Of a stretch of 55,798 nt of DNA, positions 16,858 to 27,184 are shown piece after piece. The notes under the pieces are model-generated. The model saw only the letters and a program-made list of their open reading frames with translations. It ran no database searches and was not told the origin of the DNA. Source of the DNA: Caldalkalibacillus salinus (lineage in GTDB: Bacteria; Bacillota; Bacilli; Caldalkalibacillales; JCM-10596); the NCBI RefSeq assembly GCF_016745835.1, contig NZ_JAERVL010000035.1, forward strand, positions 1 to 55,798. The letters are read 5' to 3'. The position numbers and the translations under genes are program-made. Every line of letters starts with the position of its first letter. Position 1 is the stretch's first letter.

Positions 16858-18144
16858 ATGCGTGTGCTCAAAGAAGGTTATACCATCATCAAGGATGGTA
16901 TCGGTACTGAAGTGCAAGACACACTAGAACAGCAAGGCATAAGCATCATACCTGAAGGAAGTATCACTCTTCCCAAAGGATATGAATCCGGCGGCCTTCA
17001 TTGTGGATTGAAGTTTAAGCGTAAAGATATTGGGTGGATCGTCAGTCACGTCCCGGCTCAAGCGGCAGGTGTGTATACCACTAATGCGTACCAGGCCGCT
17101 CCACTACAGGTCACACAGGAGAGCATAGCACAAGAAGGAAAGCTGCAAGCAGTGGTCGTCAACTCTGCTAACGCCAATGCGTGTACAGGGCCGGAAGGAT
17201 TAGAAGATGCCTATGCGATGCGGACCTTAACTGCGCAACAGTTTGGTGTACCTGAGCATTATGCAGCGATTGTCTCTACAGGGGTGATCGGTGAACGCTT
17301 AGATATGGATAAAGTTAGATCTGGAATCGAAGAAATGGATCAGCTTGCTCATGCAGGGGTGGCCAATTTTGAAAAAGCGATATTGACCACCGATACATGT
17401 ACCAAATCAGTAGCCGTTCAGTGTGAGATTGATGGCCAAACGGTTTCCATCGGGGGAGTTGCTAAGGGATCAGGTATGGTACACCCTAACATGGCAACGA
17501 TGTTAGCCTTTATCACAACGGATGCGAATATAGAACAAACCTATTTACAAAATGCGCTTAAGCAAGCGACGGATCACACTTTTAATCGGATTACCGTAGA
17601 CGGTGATACCAGTACAAATGACATGGTCTTGTTGCTGGCGAACGGCGAAGCGGGGAACGATCCTCTCACTTTAAGTCATGAACAACATGAAGTATTTCTA
17701 CAGGCGCTGATTTACGTTTGTGAGGCCCTTGCAAAGATGATTGCCCGAGATGGTGAAGGCGCCTCGAAGTTGATTGAAGTCACGGTAAAAGGAGCACAAT
17801 CGGAAGCTGAAGCGGAGCAGATCGGTAAAGCTGTCGTCGGTTCAAGTTTAGTTAAAACAGCCGTATACGGCACAGACCCTAACTGGGGTAGAATCATTTG
17901 CGCTGTAGGCTATAGTGGGCAGACCGGATATAATCCAGATCACGTATCTGTGCATATTGGCCCTATAGAAGTGGTGCATGAAGGGAGACCAACATCCTTC
18001 TCGGAGGAAGAAGCTAAGCGCGTGTTAGAACATTCAACGGTCTCAATCACCGTTGATTTACATGCCGGTACACAGACGGCGACTTGCTGGGGATGTGATT
18101 TAACATACGACTATGTCCGTATCAACGCTTCGTATCGAACGTAA
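16858..18144 (+). CDS. argJ: Bifunctional ornithine acetyltransferase/N-acetylglutamate synthase
   Basis: Recycles the acetyl group from N-acetylornithine to glutamate and can also start the pathway from acetyl-CoA. The precursor cleaves itself before Thr214 in MVHPNMA-TMLAF to give two subunits; that nucleophile is present, as are VNSANANACTG, VSTGVIGE and NWGRIICAVGYSG. 428 residues. ATG 16858 (GAGGGAGGGG before it) is preferred to the in-frame ATG 16810, which would add 16 residues. Even so the N-terminus is about 25 residues longer than the B. subtilis form as I recall it. Confidence 0.95.
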   Translation: MRVLKEGYTIIKDGIGTEVQDTLEQQGISIIPEGSITLPKGYESGGLHCGLKFKRKDIGWIVSHVPAQAAGVYTTNAYQAAPLQVTQESIAQEGKLQAVVVNSANANACTGPEGLEDAYAMRTLTAQQFGVPEHYAAIVSTGVIGERLDMDKVRSGIEEMDQLAHAGVANFEKAILTTDTCTKSVAVQCEIDGQTVSIGGVAKGSGMVHPNMATMLAFITTDANIEQTYLQNALKQATDHTFNRITVDGDTSTNDMVLLLANGEAGNDPLTLSHEQHEVFLQALIYVCEALAKMIARDGEGASKLIEVTVKGAQSEAEAEQIGKAVVGSSLVKTAVYGTDPNWGRIICAVGYSGQTGYNPDHVSVHIGPIEVVHEGRPTSFSEEEAKRVLEHSTVSITVDLHAGTQTATCWGCDLTYDYVRINASYRT

Positions 18145-18203
18145 GTGGCCTCTGGCATCATCGTTTGAGAAAGTAAATTGCGGGAGTGAAGGGAGTACAG
18201 ACT

Positions 18204-19004
18204 GTGGAGACCATCGTTTTTAAATGTGGGGGGAGTATTTTAGCCTCGTTACCAGATGAGTGTTATCAGATACTTACGACATTACATCGCGAAGGGATTT
18301 GCCAACCAATTATTGTCCATGGTGGTGGTCCTATTATTACGGCACTCGCCGAGGGACTTGGTGTACAAACGCAGTTTGTGAACGGTTTGCGCGTCACAAC
18401 GGCAGAGCACTTGGACGTCGTTGAGATGGGGTTAAGTGCCAAAACGAATAAGCAAATTGTACAGAAATTATGGCAAGAAGGTGGTAAAGCATGGGGAATC
18501 AGTGGGGTTGATGCCCAGCTTTTGACCTCCGAGCAGATAGATCCACAGCTAGGATTGGTGGGCAAAATCGTTCAGGTGAAAACCCCGATTATTGAGAGTA
18601 TGCTACAACAAGATTATATACCTGTCATTTCGCCCGTGGCCTTGTCTGAGTCGTTAGAGAAACATAATGTCAATGCAGACGAAGCAGCTGCATCCATTGC
18701 CAAAGCTTTACAAGCCAAACTCTGTTTTCTAACAGATGTAGACGGTGTTCAGACTAACGACGGTATAGAGCATGAATTGAACGCAACGGTGGCTCAACAA
18801 CTGATAGATTCAGAGGTCATATACGGGGGGATGATTCCCAAGGTACAATCCGGATTGCAGGCTTTAAACCATGGCGTAGAACAAGTATGTATGTTGAACG
18901 GGACCCAACCCGAAAGTATATCCGCTTGGTTAAATGGGGAACAGGTTGGAACCGTATTTGTGCACAAGCAAAAGGAGGGAAGCGTTCATGCAACCAACAG
19001 CTAA
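18204..19004 (+). CDS. argB: Acetylglutamate kinase
   Basis: Phosphorylates N-acetylglutamate with ATP, second step of the pathway. Amino-acid-kinase fold: glycine loop FKCGGS, VHGGGP, NVNADEAAASIA and the late Lys in GGMIPKVQSGL. 266 residues. GTG 18204 (GAAGGGAG eight bases before) gives the start METIVFKCGG like homologues; the in-frame GTG 18186 would place the start before the ribosome site. Overlaps argD by 17 bases. Confidence 0.94.
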   Translation: METIVFKCGGSILASLPDECYQILTTLHREGICQPIIVHGGGPIITALAEGLGVQTQFVNGLRVTTAEHLDVVEMGLSAKTNKQIVQKLWQEGGKAWGISGVDAQLLTSEQIDPQLGLVGKIVQVKTPIIESMLQQDYIPVISPVALSESLEKHNVNADEAAASIAKALQAKLCFLTDVDGVQTNDGIEHELNATVAQQLIDSEVIYGGMIPKVQSGLQALNHGVEQVCMLNGTQPESISAWLNGEQVGTVFVHKQKEGSVHATNS

Positions 19005-20295
19005 AAGTAGCACAGGAAAGAGTAGCATCAATCAGTACAGCTCAGGCCAAAAAACGATGATACACGAAGCGCAGAAATCGCAAGGTTTGTCTAGTCAATC
19101 GATTATGGCAACGTACCAACGTTTTCCACTCACCCTCGTGAAGGGAGAAGGCAGTTACGTGTGGGACGATGAGGGTCAATCGTATTTAGACTTCAGTGCA
19201 GGGATTGGGACTTGTAACCTTGGCCATGTCCCTCCATTCGTGAAGGAGGCTGTTGAGGTTCAATTACAATCATTGTGGCATTGCTCAAACTTGTACCATA
19301 TACCCCAACAAGAACAGCTGGCGAAAAAGTTGACGGCGCACACCCTCTTCGATCAGGTATTTTTCTGTAATAGCGGAGCGGAAGCGAACGAAGCGGCTAT
19401 TAAACTCGCACGTAAATATGGTCATACACACAAGGGAAGTCAGGCAACAGACATTGTCACATTTCAACACTCATTCCATGGTCGTACGATGGCCACTTTA
19501 TCAGCCACTGGGCAGCAAAAGGTAAAAGAGGGGTTCGATCCTCTACTGCCCGGATTTCAAACCCTACCTTATAACGATGAGGCTGCTTTAAAAGAGGTTA
19601 AGCCAGAGCAAACATGTGCAGTGTTTCTCGAAATGGTGCAGGGAGAAGGGGGCGTCATACCTGTCGATCCATCGTGGTTACAAGCCCTTCAAGCAATGTG
19701 TCGTGAACATGACATCCTACTCATCATTGACGAGATTCAAACAGGCATGGGAAGAACAGGGCATCTATTCGCTTACGAGCATGTTGATCTGCAGCCTGAC
19801 GTCATCACGGTAGCGAAAGGTTTAGGGTCCGGTTTTCCTATCGGCGCTTTACTAGCAAAAGATGAGGTCGCTCAAGTCTTTCAGCCTGGCAGTCATGGTA
19901 GTACGTTCGGAGGGAACCCAGTCGCTTGTGCCGCAGGGCTAGCCACTTTAGAAACGATGCTAGAACCCGCTTTTTTACCACAGGTGAGAGAGAAGGCTAC
20001 TTACCTACATGACCGTCTGAATCAATGGATACAAACAGAGTCCGACCGAGGGCGTCCTTATTTTAAATTGAGAGGCTTAGGCTTAATGTTAGGGATTGTC
20101 GTGACCCCTTTTGAAAATGAGCAAGGTCAGCAGGTGAATGCTACCGCATTGATCAAATACATGAGAGCACAACATATCTTAGTGTTACCTGCGGGCACAA
20201 ACGTTGTGCGCTTACTACCGCCACTCACGGTGACTTATGACGAGATCGACCAATTAATTCGAGGTTTAGAACAATGGGAGGGAAGCGAAACGTGA
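18988..20295 (+). CDS. argD: Acetylornithine aminotransferase
   Basis: PLP enzyme (class III) making N-acetylornithine from the semialdehyde and glutamate. Seen: FSAGIGTCNLGH, the FCNSGAEANEAAIKLAR phosphate loop, SFHGRTMATLSATGQ, IIDEIQTGMGRTG and the PLP Lys in VAKGLGSGFPIGALL. 435 residues; the first about 30 (Ser/Gln-rich) extend beyond the usual start. ATG 18988 follows AAAGGAGGGAAG and lies within the argB end. Its stop overlaps the carA start by four bases (GTGA). Confidence 0.95.
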   Translation: MQPTAKSSTGKSSINQYSSGQKTMIHEAQKSQGLSSQSIMATYQRFPLTLVKGEGSYVWDDEGQSYLDFSAGIGTCNLGHVPPFVKEAVEVQLQSLWHCSNLYHIPQQEQLAKKLTAHTLFDQVFFCNSGAEANEAAIKLARKYGHTHKGSQATDIVTFQHSFHGRTMATLSATGQQKVKEGFDPLLPGFQTLPYNDEAALKEVKPEQTCAVFLEMVQGEGGVIPVDPSWLQALQAMCREHDILLIIDEIQTGMGRTGHLFAYEHVDLQPDVITVAKGLGSGFPIGALLAKDEVAQVFQPGSHGSTFGGNPVACAAGLATLETMLEPAFLPQVREKATYLHDRLNQWIQTESDRGRPYFKLRGLGLMLGIVVTPFENEQGQQVNATALIKYMRAQHILVLPAGTNVVRLLPPLTVTYDEIDQLIRGLEQWEGSET

Positions 20296-21425
20296 ACAGC
20301 AAGAAAGGCTACTTATTACTAGAAAACGGAGAAGTCATGGAAGGCGAATGGCTGAGTGGAGATCATCACGTAGATGGTGAAATGGTCTTTAATACTAGTA
20401 TGTACGGTTATCAGGAGATACTATCCGATCCCTCCTATCGTGGGCAGATTCTGTGTTTCTGCTATCCACTCTTAGGAAATTATGGGATCAATACTCATGA
20501 TTATGAAAGTGCCCAATTCCAAGTATCTGGCGTGATACTGGAGGAAAGTAGTGAGCATTTCAGTCATTACGAAGCGAAGCATAGCCTATTAGACCAGTTT
20601 CAACGTGCACATATTCCTGTTTTGGGGCGTGTCGATACGAGAGCATTAGTCAAGATGTTGCGTCAGACTGGAGAATTGAGAGGCTATCTAACGGACCAAA
20701 AGCTAGACGAAGCCACTATTAAACATCAGCTTGAAACTTGGCAGACGGCGCCTTTGACGAGCAGTAATCGAGTACATGAAGTTTCCGTCAAACAACCGAT
20801 CACCTATGAAGGTGAGGGCTTACACATTGGACTTATTGATTATGGTTATAAAAAATCTATTTTAAAAAGCTTGCAACAACGCGGGTGTCAGGTGACCGTT
20901 TTCCCATATACAACGACTTACGAGCAGGTTAAAGCTGTTAATCCAGACGGGTTGTTATTTAGCAATGGACCCGGAGATCCCATGGCATTAGCGGCACAGT
21001 TGGCCGATATTAAGAAAATGAGTATACACTACCCTTCGTTAGGAATATGTCTGGGACATCAATTGTTAGCTTTAGCACACGGCGCGTCAACAACCAAACT
21101 AGAATACGGTCACCGGGGTGGGAATCATCCGGTTAAGGATGTACACAGTGGAAAGGTCTATATGACGGCGCAGAACCATGGTTATGTCGTTACAGAGGAG
21201 ACGTTGAGCGACACGCCATTCACACTCACATTCCGCAACGTGAATGATCACACGATTGAAGGCTTGCGTCATCAACATTATGCCATCCAAACGGTGCAAT
21301 TTCATCCTGAAGCTCACTCAGGACCACAGGACACCGCTTATATATTTGATCAATTTTTACAAGAGATACAATCGACTGGGGAGATAGGAGAGATAGAATA
21401 TGCCGCTGCATCAGGACATTCGTAA
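20292..21425 (+). CDS. carA: Carbamoyl-phosphate synthase small subunit (arginine type)
   Basis: Glutaminase subunit delivering ammonia to CarB. N-terminal domain begins GYLLLENGEVMEGEW, and the class I amidotransferase domain has LGICLGHQLLALAHGA with the nucleophile Cys, and the HPEAHSGP His/Glu. 377 residues. GTG 20292 fits the GTGA overlap with argD and the AGGGAAG site; the in-frame ATG 20274 is less likely. Its place inside the arg cluster marks it as the arginine-regulated copy, separate from a pyr-operon copy expected elsewhere. Confidence 0.95.
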   Translation: MNSKKGYLLLENGEVMEGEWLSGDHHVDGEMVFNTSMYGYQEILSDPSYRGQILCFCYPLLGNYGINTHDYESAQFQVSGVILEESSEHFSHYEAKHSLLDQFQRAHIPVLGRVDTRALVKMLRQTGELRGYLTDQKLDEATIKHQLETWQTAPLTSSNRVHEVSVKQPITYEGEGLHIGLIDYGYKKSILKSLQQRGCQVTVFPYTTTYEQVKAVNPDGLLFSNGPGDPMALAAQLADIKKMSIHYPSLGICLGHQLLALAHGASTTKLEYGHRGGNHPVKDVHSGKVYMTAQNHGYVVTEETLSDTPFTLTFRNVNDHTIEGLRHQHYAIQTVQFHPEAHSGPQDTAYIFDQFLQEIQSTGEIGEIEYAAASGHS

Positions 21426-24400
21426 AGTACTCGTTATCGGTTCCGGCCCTATACAAATCGGGCAGGCAGCCGAATTTGATTACGCCGGTACTCAAGCATG
21501 TTTAGCATTAAAAGAAGAGGGAATCGAGGTTGTGCTAGTTAATAGTAACCCTGCCACGATTATGACCGATCCGTCTATCGCCGACACGGTCTATATTGAA
21601 CCTTTAACGGAAGAGGTTGTGACCAACATCATTGCTAAAGAACGTCCGGATGGCATTATCGGTACCCTCGGTGGGCAAACGGGACTAAACCTCACCGTGA
21701 CACTTACTGAGAAAGGGGTCCTTGAACAGTACGATGTCGCTTTGCTCGGCACCTCCGTATCCGCCATTAAAAAAGGTGAGGATCGTGAACTGTTCCGCTC
21801 ACTTATGCTAGAGATCAACGAACCGATCCCTGATTCTGCGATTATTGAGTCTGTAGCGGACGGGATGACGTTTGCTAAGACCATCGGTTTCCCCGTCGTC
21901 GTGCGTCCCGCCTATACCCTTGGTGGGTCTGGGGGTGGGACGGCACATACCGCACCGGAATTAGAAACGATGCTGTACCAGGGATTAAGTGAAAGCCCCA
22001 TTCACCAGGTACTACTAGAGAAGAGTATTCATGGTTGGAAAGAGGTTGAGTACGAAGTGATGCGCGACGATAATGACACGTGCATCATCGTGTGCAATAT
22101 GGAAAACATTGACCCAGTTGGTATTCATACAGGAGACTCTATGGTGGTTGCTCCGACCCAAACCTTAACGGACCGCCAAGTGCAAATGCTCAGGAACGCC
22201 TCCTTGAAAATCATTCGTTCCTTAGAAGTGGTGGGGGGCTGTAACATCCAATTCGCTCTCGACCCATACACTGATCAATACAACGTGATTGAGGTCAATC
22301 CGAGGGTGAGTCGTTCCTCTGCCCTCGCATCCAAAGCCACAGGTTACCCGATTGCCAGAATGGCTGCCAAATGTGCCATTGGGTATCATCTAGACGAGAT
22401 GAGTAATCCAGTGACAGGTTATACGTATGCGTCCTATGAGCCAGCCATGGATTATATCGTGGTCAAACTCCCTAGGTTTCCTTTTGACAAATTCACTGAT
22501 GCGGACCAGACGTTAGGGACACAAATGCAGGCCACAGGAGAAGTGATGGCCATGGATCGTAGCTTTGAAGGCGCCTTGAACAAAAGCTTGCGTTCCTTAG
22601 AACTGAATATACAAGGCTTATATCATCCAAAGTTGGCGGATGCTACGGATGAGACGTTGAAAAAGCATCTTATCACAGGTACGGCCGATCGTTTATTTGC
22701 CATTGGCGAATGTATGCGCCGAGGTGTCACTACGGGTGAGATTGAGGCTATCACTCAAATCGACCACTGGTATGTTTCAAAGATCGCTGGCCTGATCGCG
22801 CTAGAAAAAGAGTTAAAAGCATACACATGGGACACTTTACCGACATCACTATTACAAAGAGCCAAGCAAATGCAATTCAGTGATGAGATGTTGGCGATGT
22901 TTTACCAAATTCCCGAAGCTGTCATCCGTGAAAGACGAAAGGCTGAAGGACTCGCGGCGAGTTATAAGCTTGTGGATACTTGTGCAGCTGAATTTGAAGC
23001 CCAATCACCCTACTTCTATTCCACATGGTTAGGGATGGACGAAGTAGAACAATCAGATCAAAAAAAGGTCCTTGTCGTCGGTTCAGGACCCATTCGTATA
23101 GGGCAAGGCATAGAATTCGATTATTGTTCCGTTCATGCGGTGCAAGCCCTCAAACAACAGGGGTATGAAGCGATCGTCATTAACAATAATCCAGAGACGG
23201 TGAGTACAGACTTCTCTACGGCCGACCGCTTGTATTTCGAGCCTTTAAGCGTAGAAGACGTGATCGCCGTTGCTGAAAAGGAAAACGTGCAGGGGGTTCT
23301 TGTTCAATTTGGTGGTCAAACGGCATTAAACATGGCCCAAGCGCTGAAAGAAGAAGGAATTTCCGTGCTCGGGACCCCTGTTGAAGCAGTAGATGCACTC
23401 GAAGATCGTGATCAGTTTTATCACTTGTTAGAAGAACTGGGCATACCTTGTTTACAGGGAAAAACAGCCCACACCATCGATGAGGTCAATGCTGCGGGAA
23501 ATGAGATCGGTTTTCCAATGATCGTGAGACCGTCTTATGTCATCGGTGGGCAATCCATGGTGATCTTTTATGATCAAACAGAACTAGACCAGTATTGCCA
23601 GGAACAGTTAGCCTACGCCAGTCCTAGGAGCTGGCCGCTGTTAATTGATCCTTATGTCCCTGGCCTTGAATGTGAGCTAGATGCCATCAGTGACGGCCAA
23701 GATGTTGTTATCCCCGGAATCTTTGAGCATATGGAAAGAGCAGGCGTCCATTCGGGAGATAGTTTATGTACGATACCGCCAATGCAACTAACAGATGAGC
23801 TGGCAGAAACACTTCATACGTATACACAACGCGTGGCCCAAAAAGCAGGGATAAAAGGTGTCATGAATATTCAGTTTGTGATTAACGATGGGATCTGTTA
23901 CGTCCTTGAGGTCAACCCACGCGCATCTAGAACCGTGCCGATCTTAAGTAAAGTGACGAACATCCCTGTGATTGATTGGGCTACCCAAGTACAACTGGGT
24001 CATTCCATAAAATCGTTAACTGAGGCAGCTGGTATTAAGGTGGGCTTACAGTCCAACGCTTCTTTTTACGCTGTCAAAGCGCCGGTTTACTCTACACATA
24101 AACTGAGAGGCGTTGATCCTCAAGTGGGACCGGAGATGAAATCTACTGGGGAAACGTTAGGAATGGGAGAGAGCGTACCCCAAGCGTTACTAAAAGCTTT
24201 GGGACCACGTTGGGTAGATCAAAATCAGGAAGAAGAGCGATGGGTGATATGCTCTGTCGCCGAGCCGTTTAAATCCGAATCCGTCACTCTGATGCATCGT
24301 TTACACGCGCAAGGTTACAAGATTCTAGCGACAGAACAGACGTATCAAACCTTACAAGCCGAGGACATTCCTGCCCAGCGCATTGAGAAGGACGTGACCA

Positions 24401-24645
24401 AGGTCGAGGATGCATTTAAGACGAAGCACATCCAATGGGTCGTGAATATCCCGACGAAAGGAAAAGATCATGCCCGATTTGGCTTTCAGTTACGCCGCTT
24501 AGCACTAAAATACCAAGTGCCATGTATGACTTGTTTAGATACTTTAAGCTATGTGTCGCAAGCCAACGCATCGTTGGATCAGTTGCATTGGGAGGTCACC
24601 TCATTGCAGGAATATCGGAACACATTAAATATGATCAAAATCTGA
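21400..24645 (+). CDS. carB: Carbamoyl-phosphate synthase large subunit (arginine type)
   Basis: Makes carbamoyl phosphate from bicarbonate, ammonia and two ATP. Two homologous ATP-grasp halves are evident: VLVIGSGPIQIGQAAEFDYAG near residue 10 and VLVVGSGPIRIGQGIEFDY near 562, each with EVNPR-SRSSA / EVNPRASRTVP metal sites. The C-terminal MGS-like regulatory domain is present (last about 130 residues). 1081 residues, normal. The start overlaps carA by 26 bases with GGAG upstream. Confidence 0.96.
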   Translation: MPLHQDIRKVLVIGSGPIQIGQAAEFDYAGTQACLALKEEGIEVVLVNSNPATIMTDPSIADTVYIEPLTEEVVTNIIAKERPDGIIGTLGGQTGLNLTVTLTEKGVLEQYDVALLGTSVSAIKKGEDRELFRSLMLEINEPIPDSAIIESVADGMTFAKTIGFPVVVRPAYTLGGSGGGTAHTAPELETMLYQGLSESPIHQVLLEKSIHGWKEVEYEVMRDDNDTCIIVCNMENIDPVGIHTGDSMVVAPTQTLTDRQVQMLRNASLKIIRSLEVVGGCNIQFALDPYTDQYNVIEVNPRVSRSSALASKATGYPIARMAAKCAIGYHLDEMSNPVTGYTYASYEPAMDYIVVKLPRFPFDKFTDADQTLGTQMQATGEVMAMDRSFEGALNKSLRSLELNIQGLYHPKLADATDETLKKHLITGTADRLFAIGECMRRGVTTGEIEAITQIDHWYVSKIAGLIALEKELKAYTWDTLPTSLLQRAKQMQFSDEMLAMFYQIPEAVIRERRKAEGLAASYKLVDTCAAEFEAQSPYFYSTWLGMDEVEQSDQKKVLVVGSGPIRIGQGIEFDYCSVHAVQALKQQGYEAIVINNNPETVSTDFSTADRLYFEPLSVEDVIAVAEKENVQGVLVQFGGQTALNMAQALKEEGISVLGTPVEAVDALEDRDQFYHLLEELGIPCLQGKTAHTIDEVNAAGNEIGFPMIVRPSYVIGGQSMVIFYDQTELDQYCQEQLAYASPRSWPLLIDPYVPGLECELDAISDGQDVVIPGIFEHMERAGVHSGDSLCTIPPMQLTDELAETLHTYTQRVAQKAGIKGVMNIQFVINDGICYVLEVNPRASRTVPILSKVTNIPVIDWATQVQLGHSIKSLTEAAGIKVGLQSNASFYAVKAPVYSTHKLRGVDPQVGPEMKSTGETLGMGESVPQALLKALGPRWVDQNQEEERWVICSVAEPFKSESVTLMHRLHAQGYKILATEQTYQTLQAEDIPAQRIEKDVTKVEDAFKTKHIQWVVNIPTKGKDHARFGFQLRRLALKYQVPCMTCLDTLSYVSQANASLDQLHWEVTSLQEYRNTLNMIKI

Positions 24646-24665
24646 CGACTAAGGAAGGTGCGCGT

Positions 24666-25649
24666 ATGTCTATCAAACCGAGTGAAGTCACACCTGAACC
24701 GTGTTTTCAATTAAAAGGAAAAAGTATGCTCAATCTAGCCGATTGGGCACCTGAAGAGGTTGAGTATGTGCTCAACCATGCGATTGAGATGAAAAAAGGA
24801 AAAGAGAGTCCTTTTTACAGTCGTTATGAAAATGCATTGGGAGGTCAAACCCTGGGCATGATTTTCGAAAAACCCTCAACTAGAACGCGTGTCTCATTTG
24901 AAGTAGGCATGTTTCAGTTAGGCGGTCAAGCGATCTATCTCAATACGAACGATATTCAGCTAGGGCGAGGCGAGAGTATAGAAGATACGGCACAAGTTCT
25001 TTCACGCTATGTCGATGCGGTGATGATTCGCACACACGCTCACGAAACCCTCACACGATTTGATCAATATGCGAATATCCCCGTGATCAATGGCTTATGT
25101 GATCTCTATCATCCGACTCAGGTTCTCGCGGATCTACTCACCATTAAGGAGCACAAAGGAAAACTTCAAGGGCTTCGTATCGCGTACATCGGTGATGGTA
25201 AAAATAACATGGCCCATACGTTACTCTTGGGTGCAACGATGATGGGCATGGACATGACGGTTGCGAGTCCTGACGATGACTTGCCCCAAGCGGATATCTA
25301 CGAGAAGGCTAAAGAGATGGCAACTCAATCGGGAGCGCAGCTGCATCTAACAACAGATCCACATGCTGCAACAAAAGGGGTCGATGTGGTAATTACGGAC
25401 GTGTGGACCAGTATGGGGCAAGAGGATGAGCAAGAGGCGAGAATGAAACGGCTAGAGCCTTACCAAGTAAATACAGACCTATGTAGCCACGCGGCGACCG
25501 ACTATATCTTTCTACACTGTTTACCGGCCCATCGGGGAGAAGAAGTCACAGCAGACATTATTGACGGTGGACATTCAGTTGTCTTTGATGAAGCGGAAAA
25601 TCGTCTACACGCCCAAAAAGCACTATTATATGCAGTGATGTCACGCTAA
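24666..25649 (+). CDS. argF: Ornithine carbamoyltransferase
   Basis: Joins carbamoyl phosphate and ornithine to citrulline. The carbamoyl-phosphate motif FEKPSTRTRVSFEVGM, the HPTQ (YHPTQVLADLLTI), the DVWTSMGQE ornithine loop and the FLHCLPAHRGEEV motif are intact. 327 residues. ATG 24666 with AAGGAAGG before it; the longer open frame upstream overlaps carB and is not the start. Last gene of the argCJBD-carAB-argF unit; 25650-25900 then holds the argG control region. Confidence 0.96.
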   Translation: MSIKPSEVTPEPCFQLKGKSMLNLADWAPEEVEYVLNHAIEMKKGKESPFYSRYENALGGQTLGMIFEKPSTRTRVSFEVGMFQLGGQAIYLNTNDIQLGRGESIEDTAQVLSRYVDAVMIRTHAHETLTRFDQYANIPVINGLCDLYHPTQVLADLLTIKEHKGKLQGLRIAYIGDGKNNMAHTLLLGATMMGMDMTVASPDDDLPQADIYEKAKEMATQSGAQLHLTTDPHAATKGVDVVITDVWTSMGQEDEQEARMKRLEPYQVNTDLCSHAATDYIFLHCLPAHRGEEVTADIIDGGHSVVFDEAENRLHAQKALLYAVMSR

Positions 25650-25718
25650 TGCTTATCTAACGCTGATATCTATTTAATGCTATCGCTTTATCACACTTTA
25701 AAAATTATTGATGACTAT

Positions 25719-25794
25719 AATGTATAAAAATACGATTTTATAATTATTTATACCATTCTCATCCAAAATGATGTATAATGTTTATAAATTCAAA
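25719..25794 (+). promoter_or_regulatory. argG operator region: two ARG-box-like sites
   Basis: Site 1, TGTATAAAAATACG at 25721-25734, is nearly the same as the argC box. Site 2, ATGTTTATAAATTCAAA at about 25778-25794, is a weaker box overlapping a TATAAT at 25774-25779. Paired boxes fit cooperative ArgR/AhrC hexamer binding. The shared sequence at both arg units supports co-regulation. Confidence 0.65.
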
Positions 25795-25900
25795 TGAACA
25801 ATGGGTATTAAGCGTATAGATTGGGCGTAAATAGTGCGCATCGACCTAGACCTAGGACGTATGAACGATTTAGTATTTATTTGGAGAGGAGAGAGATGGT

Positions 25901-27184
25901 ATGACAGCAAATGCAAAGCCGAAGGTGGTTCTCGCTTATTCTGGAGGTTTAGACACTTCCGTTTGTATAAAATGGTTAGAAGATAAATACGGTTATGACG
26001 TCATTGCCTTAGGCCTTGACGTTGGTGAAGGGAAGGATTTAGAGGGGATCAAAGACAAAGCCCTCCAAGTAGGAGCTTCCAAAGCGTATATTCTGGACGC
26101 AAAGGAGATTTTTGCCCAGCATTTTATCCTGCCAGCACTAAAGGCGAATACATTATATGAAGGCAAGTATCCCGTGTCTTCAGCCCTATCTCGCCCCCTA
26201 ATCTCACAGTTATTAACCCAAGTGGCTGAGGAGGAAGGTGCTGAAGCCGTGGCTCATGGCTGTACGGGAAAAGGGAATGACCAGGTCCGTTTTGAGGTCT
26301 CAGTGCAAGCCTTGAATCCGGAATTAAAAGTCATTGCGCCAGTGCGTGAATGGGGCATGACGAGAGATGAAGAAATCGAATACGCCAAGGAGAAAGGCAT
26401 ACCTGTACCGGTAGATCTAGAAAACCCTTATTCCATTGACGCCAATATTTGGGGGCGTGCTTGTGAAGCTGGGGTATTAGAGAATCCATGGACCGAAGCG
26501 CCAGAGGGTGCCTTTGATTGGACACAATCCCCAGAAGAAGCGCCAGACACACCTGAGTATATTGAAATCGGGTTTGAAGAGGGGGTTCCAGTCTCCTTAA
26601 ACAATCAAAAAATGGGACTTGTAGATCTGATCGAGTTACTCAATGACATTGGAGGCAAGCATGGCGTGGGGCGTATCGATCACGTTGAAAATAGACTCGT
26701 TGGGATTAAATCCAGAGAAGTATATGAAAACCCAGCCGCTTTAATCTTAATCGATGCCCATCAAGAATTGGAATTCCTCACTCTGACCAGAGATGTGCTC
26801 AAGTTTAAGAAGCAGGTAGAACAACAGTTTACTCAGATCATTTATGATGGCCAGTGGTACTCTCCTTTAAGAGAAGCACTTGAAGCGTTTGTTGATCAGA
26901 CGCAACAAAATGTGACCGGCACGCTACGTGTCAAATTATATAAAGGTAATATGCAAGTGGTTGGACGTCAATCCCCACATAGCTTATATAATGAGGAACT
27001 TGCCACGTACTCAACAGGCGACGCTTTTGACCATAATGCTGCAGTCGGATTCATCCAACTATGGGGACTCTCGACAAAGGTTTATAGTGAAGTTCAAAAG
27101 AGCAATGGTAAGGAACAGAAAGGTCTGAAACATATTAACCTTCAACCGAGCGTACCGGAGCCAGGAGTTAAGGAACATGTCTAA
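25901..27184 (+). CDS. argG: Argininosuccinate synthase
   Basis: Condenses citrulline and aspartate with ATP. The PP-loop [18 protein letters not shown], the [14 protein letters not shown] loop and [10 protein letters not shown] are clear. 427 residues, about 20 more than many Bacillus ArgG; the extra is in the C-terminal tail ([19 protein letters not shown]). ATG after GGAGAGGAGAG. Overlaps argH by eight bases. Confidence 0.97.
   Translation: MTANAKPKVVLAYSGGLDTSVCIKWLEDKYGYDVIALGLDVGEGKDLEGIKDKALQVGASKAYILDAKEIFAQHFILPALKANTLYEGKYPVSSALSRPLISQLLTQVAEEEGAEAVAHGCTGKGNDQVRFEVSVQALNPELKVIAPVREWGMTRDEEIEYAKEKGIPVPVDLENPYSIDANIWGRACEAGVLENPWTEAPEGAFDWTQSPEEAPDTPEYIEIGFEEGVPVSLNNQKMGLVDLIELLNDIGGKHGVGRIDHVENRLVGIKSREVYENPAALILIDAHQELEFLTLTRDVLKFKKQVEQQFTQIIYDGQWYSPLREALEAFVDQTQQNVTGTLRVKLYKGNMQVVGRQSPHSLYNEELATYSTGDAFDHNAAVGFIQLWGLSTKVYSEVQKSNGKEQKGLKHINLQPSVPEPGVKEHV

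Noticed and set aside
20292-24645. carA-carB as the pyrimidine-operon copy (pyrAA/pyrAB)
   Set aside because: Embedded between argD and argF with overlapping genes behind an ARG box, which marks the arginine-specific synthase.
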